Shown here piece by piece: positions 22,167-33,240 of a stretch of 64,000 bases of DNA. How positions within the stretch are numbered: the stretch's first letter is position 1; each line of letters starts with the position of its first letter. Location of the stretch: the NCBI GenBank assembly GCA_032629725.1, contig JAFEVB010000029.1, forward strand, positions 620,001-684,000, read 5' to 3'. Below the pieces are notes generated by a model. That model worked only from the letters and a program-made list of their open reading frames with translations, ran no database searches and had not been told where the DNA came from. Made by a program: the position numbers and the translations under genes. Source of the DNA: Gremmenia infestans (Eukaryota; Ascomycota; Leotiomycetes; Helotiales; Hamatocanthoscyphaceae).

Positions 22167-25100
22167 TCACCTCCTAGGCGTAGAGTTCACCATTTGCCTC
22201 TGCTTATTCAACCAACTCTTCGGCGCATCTTGTCTGCGCTGCAAGACCACATGGTTACTCTGTAATCGGCTCGAGAGATCGTACCATGCGCTGGCAATAA
22301 GGGCGTTTTCGCGTGTGAGGTTCTTGATCATGGACTCATTTGCGGCCTTCACATGATTTATCAGTGGTGCTCTGGATGTGTTCACCAAACATAGAGACAA
22401 GAGTAATTGTGAAAAACAATGTTTATTAAAACTGTAAATATATGGCACATCCATAGAGACAAGAAGGAAAATTCGACACGGTACCTTTTGCGCATCAGGG
22501 CTACTTTCTTCGGCGATTTTAAGTCTTCTTTGGAGGTCTTGAATGATGAGCTCTTGTTTCTGAATCTGCAGTGAATGTGTCAGTTGGAGCTGCTGAATTT
22601 TTTGCTTGAGCACGGTGAACGACATCCGGGGCTTGTCTGACAAGTACTGGAGACATAGGAAGAGGCATAAAGCGAGGTGAGAGGGTTGGGAGTTCCACTG
22701 GAGGCCCCTTGCCAATTGCAGCAAGTTCACGAGCAAGCTCTATATCCGCATGTGAGTTCGCATCGGTTTTGGAGGCCGCAGAAAAACTTTCTGGGCTAGG
22801 AGGTTGTGTATCGGCATCGGTTTTAGGGGCCGCAGAAAGACTTTCTGGCCTAGAAGCTTGTGGACGAAATGGACGGAAGATTTTTTCAAAGATCTTGCCA
22901 TGCGTAGAAAGACTTTGCACCGGTTTTGAATCGGTTTCGTGGCTTACCTCTGCCTTTTCCTTTCCGTCAAGTTGAGAATTGCTACCCTCACCAGCTCTAG
23001 CATCTGCTAGATCCTTTATTAACTGATCTTTTACTAAGAGTGTATTTAGCAAGTGTGTTTTCTGCTGGTCGAAATCAATGGTAATATTTTTGTGGGCATT
23101 TTGGAGGACAAGTAGGTCATTTTGGAGCGAGGTGGTGATGTTCTCGTTTGTTTCCTTGAGGGTTTCTAGAGCGTCAATTTCGTCTTGATTGACAGCTTCC
23201 ACTGGTTTTAGGTCAGTAACGTTAATTTTATAGGAGAGGAAATAAGCTTGCTTACAATCGGCCTTTGCATCAAGTAATTCCCGTTCTTGACTTTGAAGTC
23301 TCGACTGAGTTTCTTCGAGCTTCGATTTTGTTGAGGCTAGCTCCGTGGTATATTCTCTGTAAAGTCTTTGTAGGTTGCGGAAGGCCTCATCCCTGTGAAC
23401 ATCGTCGGTGAGAAGCTTATACGGACCAATTTTCAGGATGTTATCGAGAAGGGTGACTGACTTTGGATCCGAAGAATTGCTGAGTGCTGCATTCAACTGT
23501 TGCTGCGCAATTGTGTGCTTCTCCAAGAGCCCTTGGTAATTTTCTTGTAGTCTCTTCCGTATTCTTTCCCCCTCTTCGAGATCTATTCGAAGGTTGGCGT
23601 TTGTTACTCCACCTGTGCTACTCTTGAGGACTTGATTTTCAGCCCTCAGTCTCGAGATCTCAAGAGCATAATTTGGCGCGGGGTCGTCACTCTGCTCAAG
23701 CTCTTGTTCAAGAGTGAGTTTGGCGTGTCCCATTGATGGGGATGGAGGCGAAGGTCCTGCCACATCGGTGTTAACCTGTTCTTGGAGGTCTTTGATGAAC
23801 TTTTCATCGTGTTGCTGCCTTTCATGGAGCTTCTGAATCTGGTCATCCCGAAACCGCACTTCATCATCAAGGCGGTTTTTGTTTTGGATCAGGGTGACAT
23901 TCTCCAGCTCGAGGTTGGAAATTAGACTTTTGAACTCCCGAATAGTCTGCTCCATTTTAGACTTATCTTCGTTGACTTTATCAAATTCTCTCATGTTGAG
24001 TTCCAGGGTCTCGATTTGCTCACGCAGGTGAGCATTCTCCCTTTCGATATTCTGTAGATTTTCGAGCTTCTTCTGATAGTGGTCTACCTTATTTGCTTTC
24101 CGGGTTAGTGTCGTGTTCTCGACTTTGAGCTCATTAAGCTGATCCTCGATCTGGATAAGTCGCTGGGCAGATGGCCGCAAACTGCCGAGTTCTTTCTCTT
24201 GTCGCTCCTTGGTGACTCTGTCGGTTTCTACCTGTTGTTCTTGATTTGCTATCAGGTCATTGGCCTCTTGGAGCCGGGTCATTAAGTCCTTGATGTGGGC
24301 TACCTTGTCCCCATCATCTGAGTCCTGTAGAACCCGCAATCGACTCTCTATCTCGCTGCTATGCTCCTGTAGCTCCGCATGACTCTCTTCTAGACGCCTA
24401 AATCGAGTAATGTAATCAGCGTGCTTTTTCTTTAAGTCGCTGTACGCAGCAGATAGTTTAGCATGTTCCTCTTCGAGAGCGAGTTCGATGTCTTGGTGTA
24501 TCTTGTGAGGTAGTGTATCATCAATGGCTTTCGCATCCGTATTCTTCTCGTTTGTTTGCGTCTAATAGAAATGTCAGCCGCTGCATTGGATGTGGAGTTT
24601 GGGGATTTACCCTTTGTATAACGCTAGCTATCTCGTTTTGCGAGGTAAGGTCGAGCTTGTTCTGAATTGTATTGATATATTTCGCCTTATTCGTACCGTG
24701 TACAGCTGCCAGGAGGAATATAGTGAGAAGCTGGACGTAGACGTTAGTGAGGCCGACTTGGAGTTTCATTTCGTAAGTCGCTACCTTGATCGTTTGTTCT
24801 GCATCATCGTGCTCTGCAATAGCATTGAAATCTGCCGGATTCTCCAGTGTCATAGGATCGAGATCGGGGCATTGAACGCGGACATAACGTAGCAAAGACT
24901 TGTAAAATGCTTCCAAACTGCGCTTTTTCGCAAGCCATTTCGACGAAGGGGTAGGTTTCTCGAGTTCGACGGCGTAGGCGGGATCGAGGTCCTCTGTAGA
25001 TATCACTAATTAATACTGGAAGTTTTGAGGAAAGGGACAAAGGGTTCTTATGCTGTACTCACCAAGCATTAGGGACAGAACTCGGCCATCGGTCAGGTCT

Positions 25101-25249
25101 ACCAGAGACTCGACCTCGGAGTCGAGCGGGAACGTGTTTATCTGCGAAAGTAGTCAGAAAAGGCCTTTCAGTACATAGGAGCGCGAAATGGAAGATAATA
25201 CCCAGTTTAGGAGAGCTGCCTCCGTGGCTGTATGTTGGGTGTGAGGCAT
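22167..25249 (-). CDS. Hook-family dynein adaptor (HookA-like)
   Basis: Hook proteins link early endosomes, through FTS and FHIP partners, to dynein-dynactin; in Aspergillus HookA drives endosome transport along hyphal microtubules. Exons 25249..25202, 25141..25063, 24993..24785, 24730..24611, 24561..23256, 23201..22699, 22646..22485 and 22346..22167 join in frame to 868 residues. The first about 150 residues form the Hook domain (LLNW near the start, FLLAAVHG later). Then come several hundred residues of coiled coil, and the conserved C-terminus NLTRENALIASAWYDLSSRL with a VVLQRR segment. The intron 22698..22647 has a weak GTGGAA donor and is inferred from the frame change. A Ser/Pro-rich insert with a 54-bp tandem duplication interrupts the coiled coil. 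Confidence 0.85.
22760..22867. repeat. 54-bp tandem duplication inside the Hook gene
   Basis: Two adjacent imperfect copies of a 54-bp unit (22760-22813 and 22814-22867). The unit is 18 codons, so the reading frame is kept and the protein carries two related blocks, PESLSAAPKTDA and PESFSAASKTDA. Confidence 0.85.
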
Positions 25250-26131
25250 AGTTTCCCTATCCTTCGAAAGCGTTATTGTGGTGTGAAGTCAGGCAAAAGG
25301 GGCGGAGGCGGTGTTGCAATGATTAATTATTTTGAATGAATTTCCAGAGTCGTATGGCATCTTGGAGAGCAGGACTTGCATTGCATTTATCTTATTCCAA
25401 ACTTACTTTGTTTCGAGGTCAGTCGCGACAATGAATAAACCTAGCGCTTTACGACGCGATCCGGCTATCTTTGATCTAGAGCCCCTGAGCTTTATTTACT
25501 CCTCTATGTGTAATGACAACCCCACAATCTTGATTGTTGCGAAGGGCTGTTTTTAGAAACCCGAAACATATTTTCTTTATGGTCGCAAATGGAATAAAGA
25601 ATTTACTTTTCTTTATCCGGCGATTCGAAGAAAGGGCGTCACTACATGTCATTATACGTTTAAATAGCGATTTGATAAAGGCATTATAACACGCATTCCT
25701 TATAGAATAGCTAGCAAACAATAATGGAATTGGGCATTAGATTGAGAGGTGGTATAGGGGGTTTTTACTATCATAGCCGGTGGAGCACTGGAGATCTGGG
25801 TGTCAAAGTTTGGATAAAGCCTGGAGGATGTCCGGATAGATATCTGTAGAACTACCTTTACCGTAGCAGAGTCTAGTAACATGCCAAGTCATGTCCATTT
25901 TGCACATTCTCAGCCGTAAGATAAACGGAAAGGTCCAAGGGTACTGTACCATGTATGGGGACAGAACTTCCCTAATGACGCAAAAGTTGCTCGGTGCCAA
26001 TTTGAATGAGCTCAATTTCTTTAGCTAACAGTTATACCATACACCTATACGCCGTCTCGCCCCTCCTTTCTCATTCCATCCGCTTCATGAAACCGTACGC
26101 CAAATTGATTATGTGTTTGTAAACTTTATGA
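25250..26131. other. Intergenic between I9 inhibitor and Hook gene
   Basis: About 880 bases with the Hook promoter and the inhibitor gene 3' end. Small minus-strand frames (25476-26015) are AT-rich and resemble nothing. No repeat or RNA gene recognised. Confidence 0.4.
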
Positions 26132-26469
26132 TCATTCGTTAATAGAGACCATCTGGTCTTCTTCAATAACTGCATGATATTCCTTTGACGAGGTCGTAAC
26201 GGTTTCGAGTGCAGCCGCAGGCACCTTTGCAGCAAAACCCCTATCAGAAGTTAGAGTGCAGCGATATATTGAACAAGGCTAACTTACTTGATAAGCTTGT
26301 ATTCGTGGGTAATGATTCCTCCAGCGTCCTTGATGGCACTCTTTGCAGAGTTTATTATGTCATTTGGAGTCGCATCCGGGTATGTAATTATGACAGACTT
26401 TTGGGGCGCGAGGCCAGAGACAAGTGCGGCGAGTGCAACCACGGAGAAGATGGCGACCTTCATTTTCAA
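26132..26469 (-). CDS. Small secreted peptidase inhibitor, I9-like
   Basis: Exons 26469..26288 and 26240..26132 join in frame to 96 residues. The first about 19 residues (MKMKVAIFSVVALAALVSG) are a clear signal peptide. The rest resembles the inhibitor I9 domain, the fold used by subtilase propeptides and by yeast Pbi2: a beta strand (KSVIITYPDATP), a helix (DIINSAKSAIKDAGG), the ITHEYKLIKGFAAKVP segment and a final IEEDQMVSINE strand. Free-standing I9 proteins inhibit subtilisin-like proteases. With the signal peptide this one should act in the secretory path, vacuole or outside the cell, unlike cytosolic Pbi2. No subtilase gene is next to it, so it is not a detached propeptide of a neighbour. 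Confidence 0.8.
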
Positions 26470-27129
26470 TTTTCAAGTGTTACTGCTTCTCGTTGGTGGT
26501 GAGATGTTTTGCGACGTGAGGTTGAAAGTGACTACCCGCGCCTTGCCAATTTCGCTCTTAGACTTTGAGACCCCACTGCGTTAGTCAGCATTCGTTGAGT
26601 TATTCAAAGACCTGCAACCGCTCCCCGAGCTTCGTCTCTGTCTCGGTAGACTTGTCATCCTTGGACAACAACAACGACAACGACCTCAATCCAAATCAGC
26701 AGAGTCCAAACACACGGCGTATCGACGGAAGCACGAATAATTGTCTCAATATATGCGCATGAACTACTAATTGCTTTGGATCGCCTTCGTTCCTTTCCGT
26801 TTCTTTGATATTGGGTCCGTAATTGGGGCGCGGAGGAAGTTGGGCAAAAGAGACAGCAGAAGGCTGAACCGGTTGAGGAAGACGGACTTGGAGGCACAGT
26901 GGCCACCTGGTGGATTTGGCAGTCATCAAAATACACACTTGTTCTTTTGAGTGATTCCTTTTACGTGGATCTAGCTAGCTGCACTTGAAAAGCTCTCCAG
27001 AAGTTCCTACCCGAAGTTTGGTGGTTTGCTCCTGCGAGACAAAGCCGTTTTCATTGGGGAAGCCTTTGGCCTGTGGCCAGATCATCTCATCAAAAGCATT
27101 TCCATTCTCCCGGCTTTTCATAGCCCATC
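26470..27129. promoter_or_regulatory. Divergent region, I9 inhibitor / PCF11
   Basis: 660 bases between divergent start codons, holding both promoters. Includes an ACAACAACGACAACGAC stretch near 26668 that opens a spurious frame. No defined site. Confidence 0.4.
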
Positions 27130-29401
27130 ATGACCACCGAATTCTCTGACGATGTTGCGGAGGATTACAAGAGGGCTCTTGAAGACTTGACCATGAATTC
27201 ACGATATGAGATCAGCAATCTAACAGTCATCGCAAGAGAGAATACAGAGCATGCCCTCGCCATTTCCGAGGCCTTGAAGAGCCATATCAAGCAGGTAGGA
27301 TAATTTCTCGTTCAATTTCATACTAGAATATCTAGTAAACGTTTGTTTGTGTAATTTTCCTATCGTGTAAAGATCAGGTCGTTTACTTACACTTCGTTAG
27401 ACCTCGCCGCAGAAGAAGCTTCCTGCTTTCTACGTACTTGACTCCGTCATAAAGAACGTTGGGACACCGTACACAATCTTCCTTTCCCGCGGCCTCTACG
27501 CAACATTTATGGAGGCATACGCTTTAGTGGAAAACAGTGTGAGGAGGAAGATGGATGAAATGTTGAAGACTTGGAAGGAACCTGTACCAGGAGCTTTGGA
27601 CACACGCCCGGTCTTTCCACGGGATGTCACAGGTCCAATAGAGAATGCTTTGATTAAGGCTAGGACGTCTGCAATACAGGCTCAGCAAGAACACACCAGA
27701 AGTCAGCAACAAATACTGGGGCGTGGGCGGCCTGGTCCATCGCCTGCTCCGTACCGCGAGACTCCTACTCCACCAAATGCATACCGACAGCCCCCTCCTG
27801 TACAACAAGGATACAACTCAAACTACCCCCAGCAACAGTATCCCCCGGTCATGAACAGCCAACAATACGGCCAACAACCACATGTCCAACAGCCATATGG
27901 ACTGCCACCTGTGAGTAGATCTTTCTCTGGCAAAATTGACTATACTAATCGAGACCAGCGACCACCAACCCAGAATTACATTCCACATAACGCAAGTGCG
28001 GGATCATGGCAACAACCCCCGCCGCAGCAAGGATATAGTGCACATGATAATAGCATAGATGAACTGAACAGTGATATTGCAAACCTTATCACAGTTTTCA
28101 AGACAGACTTTGCTCTGAACCCGTTGGATGGCGATATACAAAAGAGACTGAAGGCATTGCTCGACCTACAATCTATAATGCAGAGTCAAAGATTGCCCCC
28201 GCAGCAAATTTCTGAAATTAAGACCCAAGTGGCAAAGCTTTCTGAAGCATCTAAAGCGACATCTAAAGCACCCAAATCTCCTACCCCTGCCCCAGTTCCC
28301 GCTCAACTTCCGCAGCAAAATTCTCTAAGCTCACTCTTGGGTCCGGGGGGACAGGGTACTCTCGCAGCGCTGCTGGCGAAACAAACACCTCCCATTCAAA
28401 CCCGATCACCACAACCAGCTCTTAATCAATCATTCAAACCACCTCCTGTGTCCATGGCCCCCACGCCTGTCCCAGATACTGGTTCTCTATTTGAAAAGTT
28501 ACTGGCAGCTGGTATAATCTCAGGAACACCTGCCACAAGTACACCTACCCCAAACATTTCGTTGCCCGCAAACATATCTGGGTATCGACCCCCATTCACC
28601 CCAAATCCATCTAGAACACCGTTAGGAGAAATACCGAATGATGTCGTCCTGAAGACATCTTCGCTGAAAATGTAAGCAACTGCCATTTCCTTCTCGATCT
28701 TGTCGCGCTAACACGAACAGTCCTCGTCCACATCTCATATCCAGTCTTTATGAGAAACTTGGTGCACCGTGTACACAATGCGGCAGGAGGTTCCAATCTA
28801 CTGAAGAGGGCAAAAAGAAAAAGACAGCCCATATGGATTGGCACTTCAGAGTACATCAACGAATGACGGAAGCGGAGAAAAGAGGGCAACACCGGAGTTG
28901 GTATGTTGATGAATTGGTAAGTTCCTGCTATAGATTTGTTCTTGACGTATAGAATTAACACCTCACAGGATTGGATCAAGTCTCGGGAGGTGGAAGGGGA
29001 CCAGAATACCAGTAATGGTGACAACACAAACGGCTCAGGCGTTACTAGCTCTAGTATAACGAGTAAACCAAAGCTGCAGTATCTCCCCGTTCCAGATGAC
29101 CCTGCACTTGCAAGTAGCACCTGTCCTATCTGCACAGAGAAATTTGAAATGAAGTGGCTCGATGAGGCTCAGGAGTTTGTCTGGATGGATGCCAAGAATA
29201 TCGACCAGCGGATCTACCATATTAGTTGCTACGAGGATGTTAACAAAGCTGGTGTGAAGAGAGGCACACCGGAACCTGTTCTTGGGAAGCGAAAACATGA
29301 GGTAAGTACCTGTTCCAATTGGGTGTAGGATACGCAAATCTGACAAAGCTCAGGACGACAATATTGCAGTTCGGACAAAGATTAAGACGGAGTCCTATTA
29401 A
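27130..29401 (+). CDS. PCF11: mRNA cleavage and termination factor Pcf11
   Basis: Pcf11 is a subunit of cleavage factor IA; it binds the phosphorylated C-terminal domain of RNA polymerase II and is needed for 3' end cleavage and termination. Exons 27130..27294, 27401..28671, 28721..28916, 28969..29301 and 29354..29401 join in frame to 670 residues. The CTD-interaction domain fills about the first 135 residues (YEISNLTVIARENTEHA, KKLPAFYVLDSVIKNVG). A long Gln/Pro-rich part follows, then a helical stretch. Near the C-terminus are two zinc-binding patches, CTQCGRRF with downstream His and CPICTEKFEMKW with downstream His/Cys, flanking the Clp1-binding region. The last exon is 48 nt and ends KTESY. 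Introns all have GT-AG ends. Confidence 0.93.
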
Positions 29402-29995
29402 TGAAAATACGAATGGCCAAAGTAATTGGACTTACAACGTATAGGTGATGGCACGATTGCATAGCGTTGGCGTTGGTGGCTGGGATGTAAATGGCTCTTT
29501 TTGATTAGCTGGTACCAATACAAACGTTACAGGCCTACAAAAGAAACCTTTCAGTCAATACATTAGTGAGGTTTTTATGATTGCCTCGAATTTCCCGTGT
29601 AATACCCAAAGTCTCGAGATATTCAAAAATGGAAAAGCAGCTGCGAATATTAATTAAGTCGTCACACGTGACTAGCTCCAAGGATGCGATGCGACCAGCC
29701 CGGATGCGTGCCTTGATTGGACTCGATTGGACTCGCTTATTACGCACAAAGGCTATCGTCAATCTTCCAGAGTTGCGGAAAAGTTCAAGCCATTCAACGA
29801 ATCTACAACTTCAACCAAGAACTTGATAGATTCAGTCTCCGCCCAACTGCGGTTAAATTGATTGATCTTCCTGTTCAACTCCAAAAACCGAACCAAAGTA
29901 AGCCGGCTCCTGCAACTCTCCCCTTCGCGCATCAACGCAAAGAGGAAATCCCCCGTCCAGGCAATCGTACTGACAGTATCCTCCCAGCCAACAAG
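29402..29995. other. Intergenic, PCF11 to RPP2
   Basis: About 590 bases: PCF11 3' region and the promoter and leader of the ribosomal protein gene. The 150 bases before the ATG have CT-rich tracts. No gene or RNA seen. Confidence 0.4.
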
Positions 29996-30444
29996 ATGAA
30001 GCATCTCGCAGCATACCTCCTCCTCTCCCTCGGTGGCAATTCCACCCCTTCCGCGAAGGACGTCAAGACTGTTCTCGAATCCGTCGGAATCGAGGCTGAT
30101 GACGAGCGTCTCTCCACTCTCATCTCTGAGCTCAAGGGCAAGGATCTCCAAGAGGTATACACACCGCACATATAACAAGAATGGAGGGATTAGGGCTAAT
30201 AAATCCGGATAGTTGATCACTGAGGGCTCATCCAAGCTCGCATCCGTTCCCTCAGGTGGTGCCGGAGGCGCTGCCCCAGCTGCTGGTGGTGCTGCCGCTG
30301 GTGGTGCCGTTGAGGAGAAGGAGGAAGAGAAGAAGGAAGAGGGTAGGTTTTGCAAAATATACTTGCGCTCAAAAACTATTGCTGACGGTTTATGCAGAGA
30401 AGGAAGAGTCCGACGAGGATATGGGATTCGGTCTCTTCGACTAA
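29996..30444 (+). CDS. RPP2: 60S acidic ribosomal protein P2
   Basis: P2 pairs with P1 on the ribosomal stalk and recruits elongation factors and their GTPase activity. Exons 29996..30154, 30213..30342 and 30398..30444 join in frame to 111 residues. The N-terminal dimerisation domain begins MKHLAAYLLLSLGGNSTPSA, which distinguishes P2 from P1. An Ala/Gly-rich hinge and an acidic stretch follow, and the protein ends with the universal stalk peptide SDEDMGFGLFD. The second intron separates the acidic hinge from that final peptide. Yeast has two P2 genes; I cannot tell from this window whether a second copy exists here. Confidence 0.97.
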
Positions 30445-31252
30445 GCAGTCAATGTACGGTACGACACATTCGATGCTCTCTTTCTGCGGATACAAGTGGA
30501 CAGGGCTTCGGGAAGGGGTTGTGCGGACCTTGCCTGATCTTTGCATGTCATGGGAGTCAAGGGACGGAATTGGAAATTGCGGATCTTCTCATGAGGGATG
30601 GCCAATTATGCATGCTAGATAGCGCAATACAGACGTGCCTCATTCAAATAAGATTTCATGGTGATTTCCCGGCTTAAGGTCGTTTTTTGAAGATTATAAG
30701 GGAAGTAGTACATGCCCAAACATTGATGCATGGCCTACCTGTGGAACCACATGTGACACTTAGAAATAGGAAGCCTTCACTTATAGACTTGGTATCTTGC
30801 AAGACAAATGTCCTATTTCAAGAGAGCAAAAAGTATTAGCAGGATGAACCTTGTGAACTGAAAAACAATCTGGAATAGCAATAGGACGCTTAATGTCTCG
30901 ATTGTAAATCGATAGAATGCACCTATCAGCTTTTGTGATTATGATCATATTGAAGGACTATATTTATATATTTATATCAAGCCGTCTTATTACTTGCAAT
31001 TCATAAATTATTGAATTCACCTCCGTACTTCACTTGCTCACTTGCTCACTTGCTAGAACTTTTGCTTTGCCTTGGCCTTGGCCCCACTACACTGGGGCAA
31101 GCGAACCCTATCAAATAATTTACGCGCTAATTACTAAGCATCCACACTCAAATCGCAAAATTCCAGCCGCCAGCCAAAATCGAACATCACGCCGACATTG
31201 ACCTTCGTTTTTCGACCCTCGAAAAGCGATCCCCAAGTCAACTATCACAATC
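30445..31252. other. Intergenic, RPP2 to RPS15
   Basis: About 800 bases between two ribosomal protein genes on the same strand. A short repeated CTTGCTCA motif occurs near 31030-31050, and the last 120 bases form the RPS15 promoter and leader. No gene or RNA seen. Confidence 0.4.
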
Positions 31253-32004
31253 ATGGCCGACGAATACGTGCGTATCTACCTCTTTCTTCTCCATCTCCAT
31301 CACTGCAAGCCTGCCAGCTCTCGCAGAGATGAATCTGCCTACCCCTCCCTACCAAGAAGAACAATAGCTAACGCACAATTCCCGCAACAGGACGCAGAGG
31401 CAGCCGCCGAAATCAAGAAGAAGAGAACCTTCAGAAAGTTCTCGTACCGTGGCATCGACCTCGACCAGTATGCCTCCCACACACACACCTGAGAAAATAC
31501 AAAGGGGATCTTTTGGAAACAAAAAGCTAACCCTCATTCTCTCCTCGTAGACTCCTCGACCTCTCCTCGGACCAGCTCCGCGATGTCGTACACGCCCGCG
31601 CCCGCCGTCGTTTCAACCGCGGTCTCAAGCGCAAGCCCATGGGTCTGATCAAGAAGCTGCGCAAGGCCAAGCAGGAATCCAAGCCCAATGAGAAGCCCGA
31701 CCTCGTCAAGACCCATCTGCGGAACATGATTGTCGTCCCTGAGATGATCGGTAGTGTCATTGGTGTTTACTCTGGCAAGGAGTTCAACCAGGTCGAGATC
31801 AAGCCCGAGATGGTTGGTCATTATTTGGGAGAATTCTCCATCTCTTAGTACGTACCCTTTTCCATTCCCAAGGCTGCCGAAGCAACATGCACAGGCAACC
31901 AGAGATGTGAAGAATGATACTAACAATTTTACAGCCACCCAGTCAAGCACGGAAGACCCGGTATTGGTGCCACTCACTCTTCGCGTTTCATTCCCCTCAA
32001 GTAA
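31253..32004 (+). CDS. RPS15: 40S ribosomal protein S15 (uS19)
   Basis: A component of the head of the small ribosomal subunit, needed for export of pre-40S particles. Exons 31253..31267, 31391..31467, 31551..31847 and 31935..32004 join in frame to 152 residues. The first exon codes for MADEY only. The family core is plain: FRKFSYRGIDLDQLLDL, ARARRRFNRGLKRKPMGL, MIVVPEMIGSVIGVYSGKE and HPVKHGRPGIGATHSSRF with the C-terminal IPLK. The first intron (123 nt) close behind the start codon is typical of fungal ribosomal protein genes. I looked in the introns for box C/D elements and saw none convincing. Confidence 0.97.
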
Positions 32005-33240
32005 TCGCTTCGTCTCGAGTTCGCTGGGTTTCTGGGGTGCAATGGGATCTGGGTGCAGGTGCATTTGCGTACTTTCGGCAACCAAAAAATGTGCTGCTGT
32101 AGATAGAGCAATGAAATTCTGACATCCAACACCAAATAACGTCTCTCAATCGCAATGTGCTCTGTTGATATTTGATATCTTAAAGCTCAACTCCAAACAC
32201 CCCCAAAACTCCAGCCGCCTATTCACTCCTAGTCTAGAGAACGGCGGCACACCACCAAGACCCTTTTACTCATTGATCTCTTACTCTCACCCCTCAAAAC
32301 CCATCCAGTTCGTATATCCTCGCACGTATAGCATTTCGCGCATCCTTATCAATGCTTCCTTTATATCAACCTTACAAGCCTCGGCCATATTGTGCTAGCA
32401 GTTTCATGAGTTTTGCAAACATCTTCCCGTTTTACTTCCTTAACCCATCACGTCTCCAACTCACTAGGTCTACAATTGAATAATCACCGGTGACCGGAGC
32501 ATGTTTTGCGCAGACGAGGTTTCCTTCTAAACTCAATCGTCACAAGCCTCGTATTACTCAGATAAGTAATCTGCCTTGGCATACCAAAGTAGAGAATGGC
32601 ATCGTAGATGCATTTAAAAGTCTTGTCATGGATATCATCTAGCAGCTTTGGATACATGTATTTTATGAAGATTTATTGCTACACACATAAAGTCTCTAAT
32701 CATACAATTTTGCTCACTCCTGACACCTAGACAGCTGCAAAGCAGCAACTTCCACGCAGATTGTCAATTGACATCCGAGTAGCTGATAAGTGCCTGTCCC
32801 AACAAGCTTTTGCACTCCGAGGCATATTAAACCGGGTGTTTGTCGAAGGAAATGGTACCACTAAACCAAAGGAAAGAGAAGATGGAAGCAAACGCAAACG
32901 CAAAGCTGTAGGGCAGGCGCGCCCATCGGTCTGGTAAAACACGGCTGAAAGGGGCCACGCCATCTATCAGTCTTATTGGTCTCCCTTTCTTCCCAGCCAG
33001 CGTGCTGAAAATCAAAAGCAAATACGCAAACACTATTCTGTCAAAGTACAAATGGGGAATGCAGCGTAAGTCGGGCTCGAGAATCTCTCTCGTGTCGGGC
33101 GAGCTAAGCAACCCCAGACTTTGGTAAGCCGATGAATCGAAAAATCCGAGTGCAAGAGGTGACGAAGCAAATTTGAGGGTATCGCGCATCGTTGACGGAG
33201 AACCACTTGTTGAAGAAGTAACCAGGTCTATCCAGGTAGC
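32005..33240. other. Intergenic, RPS15 to NUFIP1-like gene
   Basis: 1.2 kb between two converging genes. A 120-codon minus-strand frame (33189-32827) has two hydrophobic segments but no recognisable family and no intron signals linking it to other exons. I leave it as unproven. No repeat or RNA gene seen. Confidence 0.4.

Noticed and set aside
31268..31390. Possible snoRNA in RPS15 intron 1
   Set aside because: No C and D box pair with suitable spacing.
32827..33189. 120-codon minus-strand frame with two hydrophobic segments
   Set aside because: No family, no signal of translation; kept only as a note because a small membrane protein cannot be excluded.
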